Assembly: GCA_963920705.1 (NCBI GenBank)
Contig: OY987233.1
Span: forward strand, 124,001-188,000
Length of the DNA: 64,000 nt
Origin: Odiellus spinosus
Taxonomy: Eukaryota; Arthropoda; Arachnida; Opiliones; Phalangiidae
Direction: 5' to 3'
The notes under the pieces were generated by a model, which ran no database searches, was not told where the DNA came from, and saw nothing but the letters and a program-made list of their open reading frames with translations. Positions 40,769 to 55,344 of the stretch are shown here, in pieces (the stretch's first letter is position 1; every line of letters starts with the position of its first letter). The translations under genes and the position numbers were made by a program.

Positions 40769-42420
40769 ATTTGTGGATCTACACTTGGGAAATTTGTGGA
40801 TCTACACTTGGGAAATTTGTGGATCTACACTTGGCAAATTTGTTTATCTACACTTTGCAAATTTGTGGATCTACACTTGGGAAATTTGTGGATCTACACT
40901 TGGCAAATTTGTGGGTCTACGCTTTGCAAATATGTGGATCTACACTTGGGAAATTTTTGGATCTACACTTGGGAAATTTGTGGATCTACACTTGGGAAAT
41001 TTTTGGATCTACACTTGGGAAATTTGTGGATCTACACTTGGGAAATTTGTGGATCTACACTTGGGAAATTTGTGGATCTACTCTTGGGAAATTTGTGGAT
41101 CTACACTAGGGAAATTTGTGGTACTACACTTGGGAAATTTGTGGATCTGCACTTGGGAAATTTGTGGATCTATACAAAGCAAAATTTGGATTTATACTTG
41201 GAAAATTTGTGGATCTATTCTTGGAAAATTTGGGGATATATGCTTGGAAATTTGTTGATCTATACTTGGGAAATATGTGTATCTATACTTGGGATTTTTG
41301 TGGATCTACACTTGGCAAATTTGTGGATCTACACTTTGCAAATTTGTGTATCTACACTTGGGAAATTTGTGGATCTACACTTGCAAATTTGTGGATTTAC
41401 ACTTGGCAAATTTGTGGATCTACACTTTGCAAATTTGTGGATCTACACTTGGGAAATTTGTGGATCTACACTTGGGAAATTGGTGGATCTACACTTGGGA
41501 AATTTGTGGATCTACACTTGGGAAATTTGTGGATCTACACTTGGGAAATTTGTGGATCTACACTTGGGAAATTTGTGGATCTACACTTGGGAAATTTGTG
41601 GATATACACTTAGGAAATTTGTGGATCTACACTTGGGAAATTTATGGATCTACACTTGGGAAATTTGTGGATCTACACTTGGGAAATTTGTGGATCTACA
41701 CTTGGGAAATTTTTGGATCTACACTTGGGAAATTTGTGGATCTACACTTGGGAAATTTGTGGATCTACACTTAGGAAATTTGTGGATCTACACTTGGGAA
41801 ATTTATGGATCTACACTTGGGAAATTTTTGGATCTACACTTGGGAAATTTGTGGATCTACACTTGGGAAATTTGTGGATTTATACTTGGGAAATTTGGGG
41901 ATTTATGCTTGGGAAATTTATGGATTTATACTTGGGAAATTAGTGGATTTATAATTGGGAAATTTGTGGATTTATATTTGAGAAATTTGTGGATCTACAC
42001 TTGGGAAATTTGTGGATCTACACTTGGGAAATTTGTGGATCTACACTTGGAAAATTTGTGGATCTACACTTGGGAAATTTGTGGATCTACACTTGGGAAA
42101 TTTGTGGATCTACACTTGAGAAAATTGTGGATCTACTCTTGGGAAATTTGTCGATCTACACTAGTAAAATTTGTGGATCTACACTTGGGAAATTTGTGGA
42201 TCTACACTTGGGAAATTTGTTATTCTACACTTGGGAAATTTGTGGATTTATACTTGGGAAATTTGGGGATTTACACTTGGCAAATTTGTGGATCTACACT
42301 TGGCAAATTTGTGGATCTACACTTGGGAAATTTGTGGATTTATACTTGGGAAATTTGTGGATTTATACTTGGGAAATTTGTGGATTTATACTTGGGAAAT
42401 TTGTGGATTTATACTTGGGA
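40630..42420 (+). repeat. ~1.79-kb HOR, copy 1
   Basis: Runs from CAAATTTATGG and CTAAACTTGGC through CTTTGCAAATTTG, ACACTAGGG, CTATACAAAGC (~41171), GGGGATATATGC (41232), CTTGCAAATTTG, AAATTGGTGG, TATATTTGAG and ACTAGTAAAA. The series repeats at 1,791 bp, falling to 1,768 and 1,745 bp as single monomers are lost in the second copy. Confidence 0.85.
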
Positions 42421-44030
42421 AATTTGTGGATTTACACTTGGCAAATTTATGGATCTACACTTGGGAAATTTGTGGATCTACACTTGGCAAATTTGTGGAT
42501 CTAAACTTGGCAAATTTGTGGATCTACACCTTGAAAATTTGTGGATCTACACTTGGCAAATTTGTGGATCTACACTTGGGAAATTTGTGGATCTACACTT
42601 GGCAAATTTGTTTATCTACACTTTGCAAATTTGTGGATCTACACTTGGGAAATTTGTGGATCTACACTTGGCAAATTTGTGGGTCTACACTTTGCAAATT
42701 TGTGGATCTACACTTGGGAAATTTTTGGATCTACACTTGGGAAATTTGTGGATCTACACTTGGGAAATTTTTGGATCTACACTTGGGAAATTTGTGGATC
42801 TACACTTGGGAAATTTGTGGATCTACACTTGGGAAATTTGTGGATCTACTCTTGGGAAATTTGTGGATCTACACTAGGGAAATTTGTGGATCTACACTTG
42901 GGAAATTTGTGGATCTATACAAAGCAAAATTTTTATTTATACTTGGAAAATTTGTGGATCTATTCTTGGAAAATTTGGGGATATATGCTTGGAAATTTGT
43001 TGATCTATACTTGGGAAATATGTGTATCTATACTTGGGATTTTTGTGGATCTACACTTGGCAAATTTGTGGATCTACACTTTGCAAATTTGTGTATCTAC
43101 ACTTGGGAAATTTGTGGATCTACACTTGCAAATTTGTGGATTTACACTTGGCAAATTTGTGGATCTACACTTTGCAAATTTGTGGATCTACACTTGGGAA
43201 ATTTGTGGATCTACACTTGGGAAATTGGTGGATCTACACTTGGGAAATTTGTGGATCTACACTTGGGAAATTTGTGGATCTACACTTGGGAAATTTGTGG
43301 ATCTACACTTGGGAAATTTGTGGATCTACACTTGGGAAATTTGTGGATATACACTTAGGAAATTTGTGGATCTACACTTGGGAAATTTATGGATCTACAC
43401 TTGGGAAATTTGTGGATCTACACTTGGGAAATTTGTGGATCTACACTTGGGAAATTTTTGGATCTACACTTGGGAAATTTGTGGATCTACACTTGGGAAA
43501 TTTGTGGATTTATACTTGGGAAATTTGGGGATTTATACTTGGGAAATTTATGGATTTATACTTGGGAAATTAGTGGATTTATAATTGGGAAATTTGTGGA
43601 TTTATATTTGAGAAATTTGTGGATCTACACTTGGGAAATTTGTGGATCTACACTTGGAAAATTTGTGGATCTACACTTGGGAAATTTGTGGATCTACACT
43701 TGGGAAATTTGTGGATCTACACTTGGGAAAATTGTGGATCTACTCTTGGGAAATTTGTCGATCTACACTAGTAAAATTTGTGGATCTACACTTGGGAAAT
43801 TTGTGGATCTACACTTGGGAAATTTGTTATTCTACACTTGGGAAATTTGTGGATTTATACTTGGGAAATTTGGGGATTTACACTTGGCAAATTTGTGGAT
43901 CTACACTTGGCAAATTTGTGGATCTACACTTGGGAAATTTGTGGATTTATACTTGGGAAATTTGTGGATTTATACTTGGGAAATTTGTGGATTTATACTT
44001 GGGAAATTTGTGGATTTATACTTGGGAAAT
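42421..44030 (+). repeat. ~1.79-kb HOR, copy 2 (shortened)
   Basis: Same landmark order as copy 1, with GGGGATATATGC at 42977. Several monomers are missing, so the final offset is about 1,607 bp. CAAAATTTTTATTTATAC replaces the CAAAATTTGGATTTATAC of copy 1, a change also seen at about 45.3 and 45.6 kb. Confidence 0.83.
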
Positions 44031-44060
44031 TTGTGGATTTATACTTGGGAAATTTGTGGA

Positions 44061-44730
44061 TTTATATTTGGGAAATTTGTTTATTTATACCTGGGAAATT
44101 TGTGGATTTATACTTTGAAAATTTGTGGATTTATACTTGGGAAATTTGTGGATTTATACTTTTCAAATTTATGGATTTACACTTTTCAAATTTATGGATC
44201 TTCACTTGGTAAATTTGTGGATCTACACTTGGTAAATTTGTGGATCTACACTTGGAAAATTTGTGGATCTACACTTGGGAAATTTGTGGATCTACACTTG
44301 GGAAATTTGTGGATTTATACTTGGGAAATTTGTGGATTTATACTTGGGAAATTTGTGGATTTATACTTGGGAAATTTGTGGATTTATACTTTGGAAATTT
44401 ATGGATTTATATTTGGGAAATTTGTTTATTTATACTTGGGAAATTTGTGGATTTATACTTGGAAAATTTGTGGATTTATACTTGGGAAATTTGTGGATTT
44501 ATACTTGGGAAATTTGTGGATTTATATTTGGGAAATTTGTTTATTTATACCTGGGAAATTTGTGGATTTATACTTTGAAAATTTGTGGATTTATATTTGG
44601 GAAATTTGTGGATTTATACTTTTCAAATTTATGGATTTACACTTTTCAAATTTATGGATCTTCACTTGGTAAATTTGTGGATCTACACTTGGTAAATTTG
44701 TGGATCTACACTTGGAAAATTTGTGGATCT
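44061..44730 (+). repeat. 460-bp tandem duplication
   Basis: TATATTTGGG, GTTTATTTATACCTGG, CTTTGAAAATTTG, two CTTTTCAAATTTATGG monomers and GATCTTCACTTGG occur from 44061 and again from 44521, offset exactly 460 bp (20 monomers). A third copy of this series begins near 46630. Confidence 0.83.
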
Positions 44731-45231
44731 ACACTTGGGAAATTTGTGGATCTACACTAGGGAAATTTGTGGATCTACACTTGGGAAATTTGTGGATCTA
44801 CACTTGGGAAATTTGTGGATCTATACAAAGCAAAATTTGGATTTATACTTGGAAAATTTGTGGATCTATTCTTGGAAAATTTGGGGATATATGCTTGGAA
44901 ATTTGTTGATCTATACTTGGGAAATATGTGTATCTATACTTGGGATTTTTGTGGATCTACACTTGGGAAATTTGTGGATCTACACTTTGCAAATTTGTGG
45001 ATATACACTTGGGAAATTTGTGGATCTACACTTGGCAAATTTGGGGATCTACACTTTGTTAATTTGTGGATCTACACTTGGAAAATTTGTGGATCTACAC
45101 TTGGGAAATTTGTGGATCTACACTTGGGAAATTTGTGGATCTACACTTGGAAAATTTGTGGATCTACACTTGGGAAATTTGTGGATCTACGTTGGGAAAT
45201 TTGTGGATCTACACTTGGGAAATTTGTGGAT

Positions 45232-45459
45232 CTACTCTTGGGAAATTTGTGGATCTACACTAGGGAAATTTGTGGATCTACACTTGGGAAATTTGTGGAT
45301 CTACACTTGGGAAATTTGTGGATCTATACAAAGCAAAATTTTTATTTATACTTGGAAAATTTGTGGATCTATTCTTGGAAAATTTGGGGATATATGCTTG
45401 GAAATTTGCTGATCTATACTTGGGAAATATGTGTATCTATACTTGGGATTTTTGTGGAT
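45232..45459 (+). repeat. 228-bp tandem duplication, copy 1
   Basis: CTACTCTTGGG, ACACTAGGG, CTATACAAAGC, CAAAATTTTTATTTATAC, GGGGATATATGC (45386), TTTGCTGATC, AAATATGTGTATC and TTGGGATTTTTGTGG. The unit equals ten monomers minus 2 bp and is followed directly by its copy. Confidence 0.88.
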
Positions 45460-45687
45460 CTACTCTTGGGAAATTTGTGGATCTACACTAGGGAAATTTG
45501 TGGATCTACACTTGGGAAATTTGTGGATCTACACTTGGGAAATTTGTGGATCTATACAAAGCAAAATTTTTATTTATACTTGGAAAATTTGTGGATCTAT
45601 TCTTGGAAAATTTGGGGATATATGCTTGGAAATTTGCTGATCTATACTTGGGAAATATGTGTATCTATACTTGGGATTTTTGTGGAT
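45460..45687 (+). repeat. 228-bp tandem duplication, copy 2
   Basis: Immediate second copy with GGGGATATATGC at 45614. It shares the private TTTGCTGATC change with copy 1, so the pair arose after that change. No difference was seen between the two. Confidence 0.88.
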
Positions 45688-48606
45688 CTACACTTGGCAA
45701 ATTTGTGGATCTACACTTTGCAAATTTGTGTATCTACACTTGGGAAATTTGTGGATCTACACTTGGGAAATTTGTGGATCTACACTTGCAAATTTGTGGA
45801 TTTACACTTGGCAAATTTGTGGATCTACACTTTGCAAATTTGTGGATCTACACTTTGCAAATTTGTGGATCTACACTTGGGAAATTTGTGGATCTACACT
45901 TGGGAAATTGGTGGATCTACACTTGGGAAATTTGTGGATCTACACTTGGGAAATTTGTGGATCTACACTTGGGAAATTTGTGGATCTACACTTGGGAAAT
46001 TTGTGGATCTACACTTGGGAAATTTGTGGATCTACACTTAGGAAATTTGTGGATCTACACTTGGGAAATTTATGGATCTACACTTGGGAAATTTGTGGAT
46101 CTACACTTGGGAAATTTGTGGATCTACTCTTGGGAAATTTTTGGATCTACACTTGGGAAATTTGTGGAACTACACTTGGGAAATTTGTGGATTTATACTT
46201 GGGTAATTTGGGGATTTATACTTGGGAAATTTATGGATTTATACTTGGGAAATTAGTGGATTTATAATTGGGAAATTTGTGGATTTATATTTGAGAGATT
46301 TGTGGATCTACACTTGGGAAATTTGTGGATCTACACTTGGGAAATTTGTGGATCTACACTTGGAAAATTTGTGGATCTACACTTGGGAAATTTGTGGATC
46401 TACACTTGGGAAATTTGTGGATCTACACTTGGGAAAATTGTGGATTTATACTTGGGAAATTTGGGGATTTACACTTGGCAAATTTGTGGATCTATACTTG
46501 GCAAATTTGTGGATCTACACTTGGCAAATTTGTGGATTTATACTTGGGAAATTTGTGGATTTATACTTGGGAAATTTGTGGATTTATACTTGGGAAATTT
46601 GTGGATTTATACTTGGGAAATTTGTGGATTTATATTTGGGAAATTTGTTTATTTATACCTGGGAAATTTGTGGATTTATACTTTGAAAATTTGTGGATTT
46701 ATACTTGGGAAATTTGTGGATTTATACTTTTCAAATTTATGGATTTACACTTTTCAAATTTATGGATCTTCACTTGGTAAATTTGTGGATCTACACTTGG
46801 GAAATTTGTGGATCTACACTTGGGAAATTTGTGGATTTATACTTGGGAAATTTGTGGATTTATACTTGGGAAATTTGTGGATTTATACTTTGGAAATTTA
46901 TGGATTTATATTTGGGAAATTTGTTTATTTATACTTGGGAAATTTGTGGATTTATACTTGGAAAATTTGTGGATTTATACTTGGGAAATTTGGGATTTAT
47001 ACTTGGGAAATTTGTGGATTTATACTTAGGAAATTTGTGGATTGACACTTGGCAAATTTATGGATCTACACTTGGTAAATTTGTGGATCTACACTTGGCA
47101 AATTTGTGGATCTACACTTGGCAAATTTGTGGATCTACACTTGGCAAATTTGTGGATCTACACTTGGGAAATTTGTGGATCTACACTTGGCAAATTTGTT
47201 TATCTACACTTTGCAAATTTGTGGATCTACACTTGGGAAATTTGTGGATCTACACTTGGCAAATTTGTGGGTCTACACTTTGCAAATTTGTGGATCTACA
47301 ATTGGGGAATTTGTGGATCTACACTTGGGAAATTTGTGGATCTACACTTGGGAAATTTGTGGGTCTACACTTTGCAAATTTGTGGATCTACACTTGGGAA
47401 ATTTTTGGATCTACACTTGGGAAATTTGTGGATCTACACTTGGGAAATTTGTGGATCTACACTAGGGAAATTTGTGGATCTACACTTGGGAAATTTGTGG
47501 ATCTATACAAAGCAAAATTTGGATTTATACTTGGACAATTTGTGGATCTATTCTTGGAAAATTTGGGGATATATGCTTGGAAATTTGTTGATCTATACTT
47601 GGGAAATATGTGTATCTATACTTGGGATTTTTGTGGATCTACACTTGGGAAATTTGTGGATCTACACTTTGCAAATTTGTGGATATACACTTGGGAAATT
47701 TGTGGATCTACACTTGGCAAATTTGTGGATCTACACTTTGTTAATTTATGGATCTACACTTGGAAAATTTGTGGATCTACACTTGGGAAATTTGTGGATC
47801 TACACTTGGGAAATTTGTGGATCTACACTTGGAAAATTTGTGGATCTACACTTGGGAAATTTGTGGATCTACACTTGGGAAATTTGTGGATCTACACTTG
47901 GGAAAATTGTGGATCTACTCTTGGGAAATTTGTGGATCTACACTAGTAAAATTTGTGGATCTACACTTGGGAAATTTGTGGATCTACACTTGGGAAATTT
48001 GTGGATCTACACTTGGGAAATTTGTGGATTTATACTTGGGAAATTTGTGGATTTATACTTGTGAAATTTGTGGATTTATAATTGGGAAATTTGTGGATTT
48101 ATATTTGGGAAATTTGTGGATCTACACTTGGGAAATTTGTGGATCTACACTTGGGAAATTTGTGGATCTACACTTGGAAAATTTGTGGATCTACACTTGG
48201 GAAATTTGTGGATTTATACTTGGAAATTTGTGGATTTATTTTTGGGAAATTTGTGGATTTATACTTATGAAATTTGTGGATTTATATTTTGGAAATTTGT
48301 GGATTTATACTTGGGAAATTTGTGGACTTATACTTGGGAAATTTGTGGATTTATACTTGGCAAATTTGTGGATCTACACTTGGCAAATTTGTGGATCTAC
48401 ACTTGCAAATTTGTGGATTTACACTGTGCAAATTTGTGGATCTACACTTTGCAAATTTGTGGATCTACACTTGGGAAATTTGTGGATCTACACTTGGGAA
48501 ATTTGTGGATCTACACTTGGGAAATTTGTGGATCTACACTTGGGAAATTTGTAGATCTACACTTGGGAAATTTGTGGATCTACACTTGGGAAATTTGTGG
48601 ATCTAC

Positions 48607-49114
48607 ACTTTGTAAAATTTGTGGATATACACTTGGGAAATTTGTGGATCTACACTTGGCAAATTTGTGGATCTACACTTTGTTAATTTGTGGATCTACA
48701 CTAGGAAAATTTGTGGATCTACACTTGGGAAATTTGTGGATCTACACTTGGGAAATTTGTGGATCTACACTTGGGAAAATTGTGGATCTACTCTTGGGAA
48801 ATTTGTGGATCTACACTAGTAAAATTTGTGGATCTACACTTGGGAAATTTGTGGATCTACACTTTGTAAAATTTGTGGATATACACTTGGGAAATTTGTG
48901 GATCTACACTTGGCAAATTTGTGGATCTACACTTTGTTAATTTGTGGATCTACACTAGGAAAATTTGTGGATCTACACTTGGGAAATTTGTGGATCTACA
49001 CTTGGGAAATTTGTGGATCTACACTTGGGAAAATTGTGGATCTACTCTTGGGAAATTTGTGGATCTACACTATTAAAATTTGTGGATCTACACTAGTGAA
49101 ATTTGTGGATCTAC
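48607..49114 (+). repeat. 254-bp tandem duplication (two copies)
   Basis: CTTTGTAAAATTTG at 48607 and 48861 starts two copies carrying GGATATACAC, CTTTGTTAATTTG, CACTAGGAAAATTTG, GGGAAAATTGTGG, CTACTCTTGGG and ACTAGTAAAA (ACTATTAAAA in the second). The offset of 254 bp is eleven monomers plus 1 bp. Confidence 0.87.
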
Positions 49115-49994
49115 ACTTGGGAAATTTGTGGATCTACACTTGGGAAATTTGTGGATCTATACAAAGCAAAATTTGGATTTATACTTGGAAAATTTGTGGA
49201 TCTATTCTTGGAAAATTTGGGGATATATGCTTGGAAATTTGTTGATCTATACTTGGGAAATATGTGTATCTATACTTGGGATTTTTGTGGATCTACACTT
49301 GGCAAATTTGTGGATCTACACTTTGCAAATTTGTGGATCTACACTTGGGAAATTTGTGGATCTACACTTGCAAATTTGTGGATTTACACTGTGCAAATTT
49401 GTGGATCTTCACTTTGCAAATTTGTGGATCTACACTTGGGAAATTTGTGGATCTACACTTGGGAAATTTGTGGATCTACACTTGGGAAATTTGTGGATCT
49501 ACACTTGGGAAATTTGTAGATCTACACTTGGGAAATTTGTGGATCTAAACTTGGGAAATATGTGGATCTACACTTTGCAAATTTGTGGATATACACTTGG
49601 GAAATTTGTGGATCTACACTTGGCAAATTTGTGGATCTACACTTTGTTAATTTGTGGATCTACACTTGGGAAATTTGTGGATCTACACTTGGGAAATTTG
49701 TGGATCTACACTTGGGAAAATTGTGGATCTACTCTTGGGAAATTTGTGGATCTACTCTTGGGAAATTTGTGGATCTACACTAGTAAAATTTGTGGATCTA
49801 CACTTGGGAAATTTGTGGATCTACACTTGGGAAATTTGTGGATTTATACTTGGGAAATTTGTGGATTTATACTTGTGAAATTTGTGGATTTATAATTGGG
49901 AAATTTGTGGATTTATATTTGGGAAATTTGTGGATCTACACTTGGGAAATTTGTGGATCTACACTTGGGAAATTTGTGGATCTACACTTGGAAA

Positions 49995-51370
49995 ATTTGT
50001 GGATCTACACTTGGGAAATTTGTGGATTTATACTTGGAAATTTGTGGATTTATTCTTGGGAAATTTGTGGATTTATACTTGTGAAATTTGTGGATTTATA
50101 TTTTGGAAATTTGTGGATTTATACTTGGGAAATTTGTGGACTTATACTTGGGAAATTTGTGGATTTATACTTAGGAAATTTGTGGATTTACACTTGGCAA
50201 ATTTGTGGATCTACACTTGGCAAATTTGTGGATCTACACTTGGCAAATTTGTGGATCTACACTTGCAAATTTGTGGATTTACAATGTGCAAATTTGTGGA
50301 TCTACACTTTGCAAATTTGTGGATCTACACTTGGGAAATTTGTGGATCTACACTTGGGAAATTTGTGGATCTACACTTGGGAAATTTGTGGATCTACACT
50401 TGGGAAATTTGTAGATCTACACTTGGGAAATTTGTGGATCTACACTTGGGAAATTTGTGGATCTACACTTTGCAAATTTGTGGATATATACTTGGGAAAT
50501 TTGTGGATCTACACTTGGCAAATTTGTGGATCTACACTTTGTTAATTTGTGGATCTACACTCGGAAAATTTGTGGATCTACACTTGGGAAATTTGTGGAT
50601 CTACACTTGGGAAATTTGTGGATCTACACTTGGGAAAATTGTGGATCTACTCTTGGGAAATTTGTGGATCTACACTAGTAAAATTTGTGGATCTACACTT
50701 GGGAAATTTGTGGATATACACTTGGGAAATTTGTGGATCTACACTTGGGAAATTTGTGGATCTATAAAAAGCAAAATTTGGATTTATACTTGGAAAATTT
50801 GTGGATCTATTCTTGGAAAATTTGGGGATATATGCTTGGAAATTTGTTGATCTATACTTGGGAAATATGTGTATCTATACTTGGGATTTTTGTGGATCTA
50901 CACTTGGCAAATTTGTGGATCTACGCTTTGCAAATTTGTGGATCTACACTTGGGAAATTTGTGGATCTACACTTGCAAATTTGTGGATTTACACTGTGCA
51001 AATTTGTGGATCTACACTTTGCAAATTTGTGGATCTACACTTGGGAAATTTGTGGATCTACACTTGGTAAATTTGTGGATCTACACTTGGGAAATTTGTG
51101 GATCTACACTTGGGAAATTTGTGGATCTATACAAAGCAAAATTTGGATTTATACTTGGAAAATTTGTGGATCTATTCTTGGAAAATTTGGGGATATATGC
51201 TTGGAAATTTGTTGATCTATACTTGGGAAATATGTGGATCTACACGTTGCAAATTTGTGGATCTACACTTGGGAAATTTGTGGATCTACACTTGCAAATT
51301 TGTGGATTTACACTGTGCAAATTTGTGGATCTACACTTTGCAAATTTGTGGATCTACACTTGGGAAATTT
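49995..51370 (+). repeat. 1,532-bp HOR, copy 1
   Basis: Carries the short CTTGGAAATTTG, GACTTATAC, ACAATGTGC (~50283), CACTCGGAAAATTTG (~50559), TATAAAAAGC (~50763), two GGGGATATATGC cassettes (50824, 51189) and CACGTTGC (~51243). Every one of these private variants recurs at 1,532 bp, changing to 1,509 bp after one monomer is lost. Confidence 0.9.
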
Positions 51371-51526
51371 GTGGATCTACACTTGCAAATTTGTGGATTT
51401 ACACTTGGCAAATTTGTGGATCTACACTTTGCAAATTTGTGGATCTACACTTGGGAAATTTGTGGATCTACACTTGGCAAATTTGTGGGTCTACACTTTG
51501 TAAATTTGTGGATCTACACTTGGGAA

Positions 51527-52880
51527 ATTTGTGGATCTACACTTGGGAAATTTGTGGATTTATACTTGGAAATTTGTGGATTTATTCTTGGGAAATTTGT
51601 GGATTTATACTTGTGAAATTTGTGGATTTATATTTTGGAAATTTGTGGATTTATACTTGGGAAATTTGTGGACTTATACTTGGGAAATTTGTGGATTTAT
51701 ACTTAGGAAATTTGTGGATTTACACTTGGCAAATTTGTGGATCTACACTTGGCAAATTTGTGGATCTACACTTGGCAAATTTGTGGATCTACACTTGCAA
51801 ATTTGTGGATTTACAATGTGCAAATTTGTGGATCTACACTTTGCAAATTTGTGGATCTACACTTGGGAAATTTGTGGATCTACACTTGGGAAATTTGTGG
51901 ATCTACACTTGGGAAATTTGTGGATCTACACTTGGGAAATTTGTAGATCTACACTTGGGAAATTTGTGGATCTACACTTGGGAAATTTGTGGATCTACAC
52001 TTTGCAAATTTGTGGATATATACTTGGGAAATTTGTGGATCTACACTTGGCAAATTTGTGGATCTACACTTTGTTAATTTGTGGATCTACACTCGGAAAA
52101 TTTGTGGATCTACACTTGGGAAATTTGTGGATCTACACTTGGGAAATTTGTGGATCTACACTTGGGAAAATTGTGGATCTACTCTTGGGAAATTTGTGGA
52201 TCTACACTAGTAAAATTTGTGGATCTACACTTGGGAAATTTGTGGATATACACTTGGGAAATTTGTGGATCTACACTTGGGAAATTTGTGGATCTATAAA
52301 AAGCAAAATTTGGATTTATACTTGGAAAATTTGTGGATCTATTCTTGGAAAATTTGGGGATATATGCTTGGAAATTTGTTGATCTATACTTGGGAAATAT
52401 GTGTATCTATACTTGGGATTTTTGTGGATCTACACTTGGCAAATTTGTGGATCTACGCTTTGCAAATTTGTGGATCTACACTTGGGAAATTTGTGGATCT
52501 ACACTTGCAAATTTGTGGATTTACACTGTGCAAATTTGTGGATCTACACTTTGCAAATTTGTGGATCTACACTTGGGAAATTTGTGGATCTACACTTGGT
52601 AAATTTGTGGATCTACACTTGGGAAATTTGTGGATCTATACAAAGCAAAATTTGGATTTATACTTGGAAAATTTGTGGATCTATTCTTGGAAAATTTGGG
52701 GATATATGCTTGGAAATTTGTTGATCTATACTTGGGAAATATGTGGATCTACACGTTGCAAATTTGTGGATCTACACTTGGGAAATTTGTGGATCTACAC
52801 TTGCAAATTTGTGGATTTACACTGTGCAAATTTGTGGATCTACACTTTGCAAATTTGTGGATCTACACTTGGGAAATTTG
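51527..52880 (+). repeat. 1,532-bp HOR, copy 2
   Basis: All private variants of copy 1 are present in order, including TATAAAAAGC (~52295) and CACGTTGC (~52752). One monomer is missing near 52.62 kb. About 155 bp of other monomers separate the copies, so this is a near-tandem duplication. Confidence 0.9.
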
Positions 52881-55344
52881 TGGATCTACACTTGGGAAAT
52901 TTGTGGATCTACACTTGGGAAATTTGTGGATCTACACTTGGGAAATTTGTAGATCTACACTTGGGAAATTTGTGGATCTACACTTGGGAAATTTGTGGAT
53001 TTACACTTTGCAAATTTGTGGATATACACTTGGGAAATTTGTGGATCTACACTTGGCAAATTTGTGGATCTACACTTTGTTAATTTGTGGATCTACACTT
53101 GGAAAATTTGTGGATCTACACTTGGGAAATTTGTGGATCTACACTTGGGAAATTTGTGGATCTACACTAGTAAAATTTGTGGATCTACACTTGGGAAATT
53201 TGTGGATCTACACTTGGGAAATTTGTGGATTTATACTTGGGAAATTTGTGGATTTATACTTGTGAAATTTGTGGATTTATAATTGGGAAATTTGTTTATT
53301 TATATTTGGGAAATTTGTGGATCTACACTTGGGAAATTTGTGGATCTACACTTGGGAAATTTGTGGATCTACACTTGGAAAATTTGTGGATCTACACTTG
53401 GGAAATTTGTGGATTTATTCTTGGGAAATTTGTGGATTTATACTTATGAAATTTGTGGATTTATATTTTGGAAATTTGTGGATTTATACTTGGGAAATTT
53501 GTGGACTTATACTTGGGAAATTTGTGGATTTATACTTAGGAAATTTGTGGATTTACACTTGGCAAATTTGTGGATCTACACTTGGCAAATTTGTGGATCT
53601 ACACTTGGCAAATTTGTGGATCTACACTTGGCAAATTTGTGGATCTACACTTGGGAAATTTGTGGATCTACTCTTGCAAATTTGTGGATCTACACTTGGC
53701 AAATTTGTGGATCTACACTTGGGAAATTTGTGGATCTACACTTGGCAAATTTGTGGGTCTACACTTTGTAAATTTGTGGATCTACACTTGGGAAATTTGT
53801 GGATCTACACTTGGGAAATTTTTGGATCTACACTTGGGAAATTTGTGGATCTACACTTGGAAAATTTGTGGATCTACACTTGGGAAATTTGTGGATCTAC
53901 ACTTGGGAAATTTGTGGATCTACACTTGGGAAAATTGTGGATCTACTCTTGGGAAATTTGTGGATCTACACTAGTAAAATTTGTGGATCTACACTTGAGA
54001 AATTTGTGGATCTACACTTGGGAAATTTGTTTATTTATACTTGGGAAATTTGGGGATTTACACTTGGCAAATTTGTGGATCTACACTTGGCAAATTTGTG
54101 GATCTACACTTGGCAAATTTGTGGATCTACACTTGGGAAATTTGTGGATCTACACTTGGGAAATTTGTGGATCTACTCTTGCAAATTTGTGGATCTACAC
54201 TTGGCAAATTTGTGGATCTACACTTGGGAAATTTGTGGATCTACACTTGGCAAATTTGTGGGTCTAGACTTTGTAAATTTGTGGATCTGCACTTGGAAAA
54301 TTTGTGGATCTACACTTGGGAAATTTGTGGATCTACAATTGGGAAATTTGTGGATCTACACTTGGGAAAATTGTGGATCTACTCTTGGGAAATTTGTGGA
54401 TCTACACTAGTAAAATTTGAGGATCTACACTTGGGAAATTTGTGGATCTACACTTGGCAAATTTGTGGATCTACACTTGGCAAATTTGTGGATCTACACT
54501 TGGGAAATTTGTGGATCTACACTTGGCAAATTTGTGGATCTACACTTTGCAAATTTGTGGATATACACTTGGGAAATTTGTGGATCTACACTTGGCAAAT
54601 TTGTGGGTCTACACTTTGTAAATTTGTGGATCTACACTTGGGAAATTTGTGGATCTACACTTGGGAAATTTTTGGATCTACACTTGGGAAATTTGTGGAT
54701 CTACTCTTGGGAAATTTGTGGATCTACACTAGGGAAATTTGTGGATTTATACTTGGGAAATTTGGGGATTTATACTTGGGAAATTTGTGGATTTATACTT
54801 GGGAAATTTGTGGATTTATAATTGGGAAATTTGTGGATTTATATTTGGGAAATTTGTGGATCTACACTTGGGAAATTTGTGGATCTGCACTTGGGAAATT
54901 TGTGGATCTACACTTGGGAAATTTGTGGATCTACACTTGGGAAATTTTGGATCTACACTTGGGAAAATTGTGGATCTACACTTGGGAAAATTGTGGATCT
55001 ACTCTTGGGAAATTTGTGGATCTACACTAGTAAAATTTGTGGATCTACACTTGGGAAATTTGTTATTCTACACTAGGGAAATTTGTTTATTTATACTTGG
55101 GAAATTTGGGGATTTACACTTGGCAAATTTGTGGATCTACACTTGGCAAATTTGTGGATCTACACTTGGGAAATTTGTGGATCTACACTTGGGAAATTTG
55201 TGGATCTACTCTTGCAAATTTGTGGATCTACACTTGGCAAATTTGTGGATCTACACTTTGCAAATTTGTGGATATACACTTGGGAAATTTGTGGATCTAC
55301 ACTTGGCAAATTTGTGGGTCTACACTTTGTAAATTTTTGGATCT

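Larger units (their letters stand above)
37991..47040 (+). repeat. Right-central satellite domain
   Basis: The TCTAGA and GTCGATATACAC landmarks stop. Instead there are GATTTATATTTGGG/GTTTATTTATAC runs, CTTTTCAAATTTATGG, GATCTTCACTTGG, TATAATTGGG, TATATTTGAGAAA and, from 41.2 kb, CTATACAAAGC with GGGGATATATGC. ACACTAGTAAAATTTG first appears near 39.79 kb. No gene is seen. Confidence 0.88.

Noticed and set aside
40658-42877. A 739-codon open frame with Trp/Ile/Cys-rich 23-residue repeats, perhaps a membrane or solenoid protein.
   Set aside because: Same artefact. It spans the junction between two HOR copies, and the matching stretch in the second HOR copy is broken into other frames.
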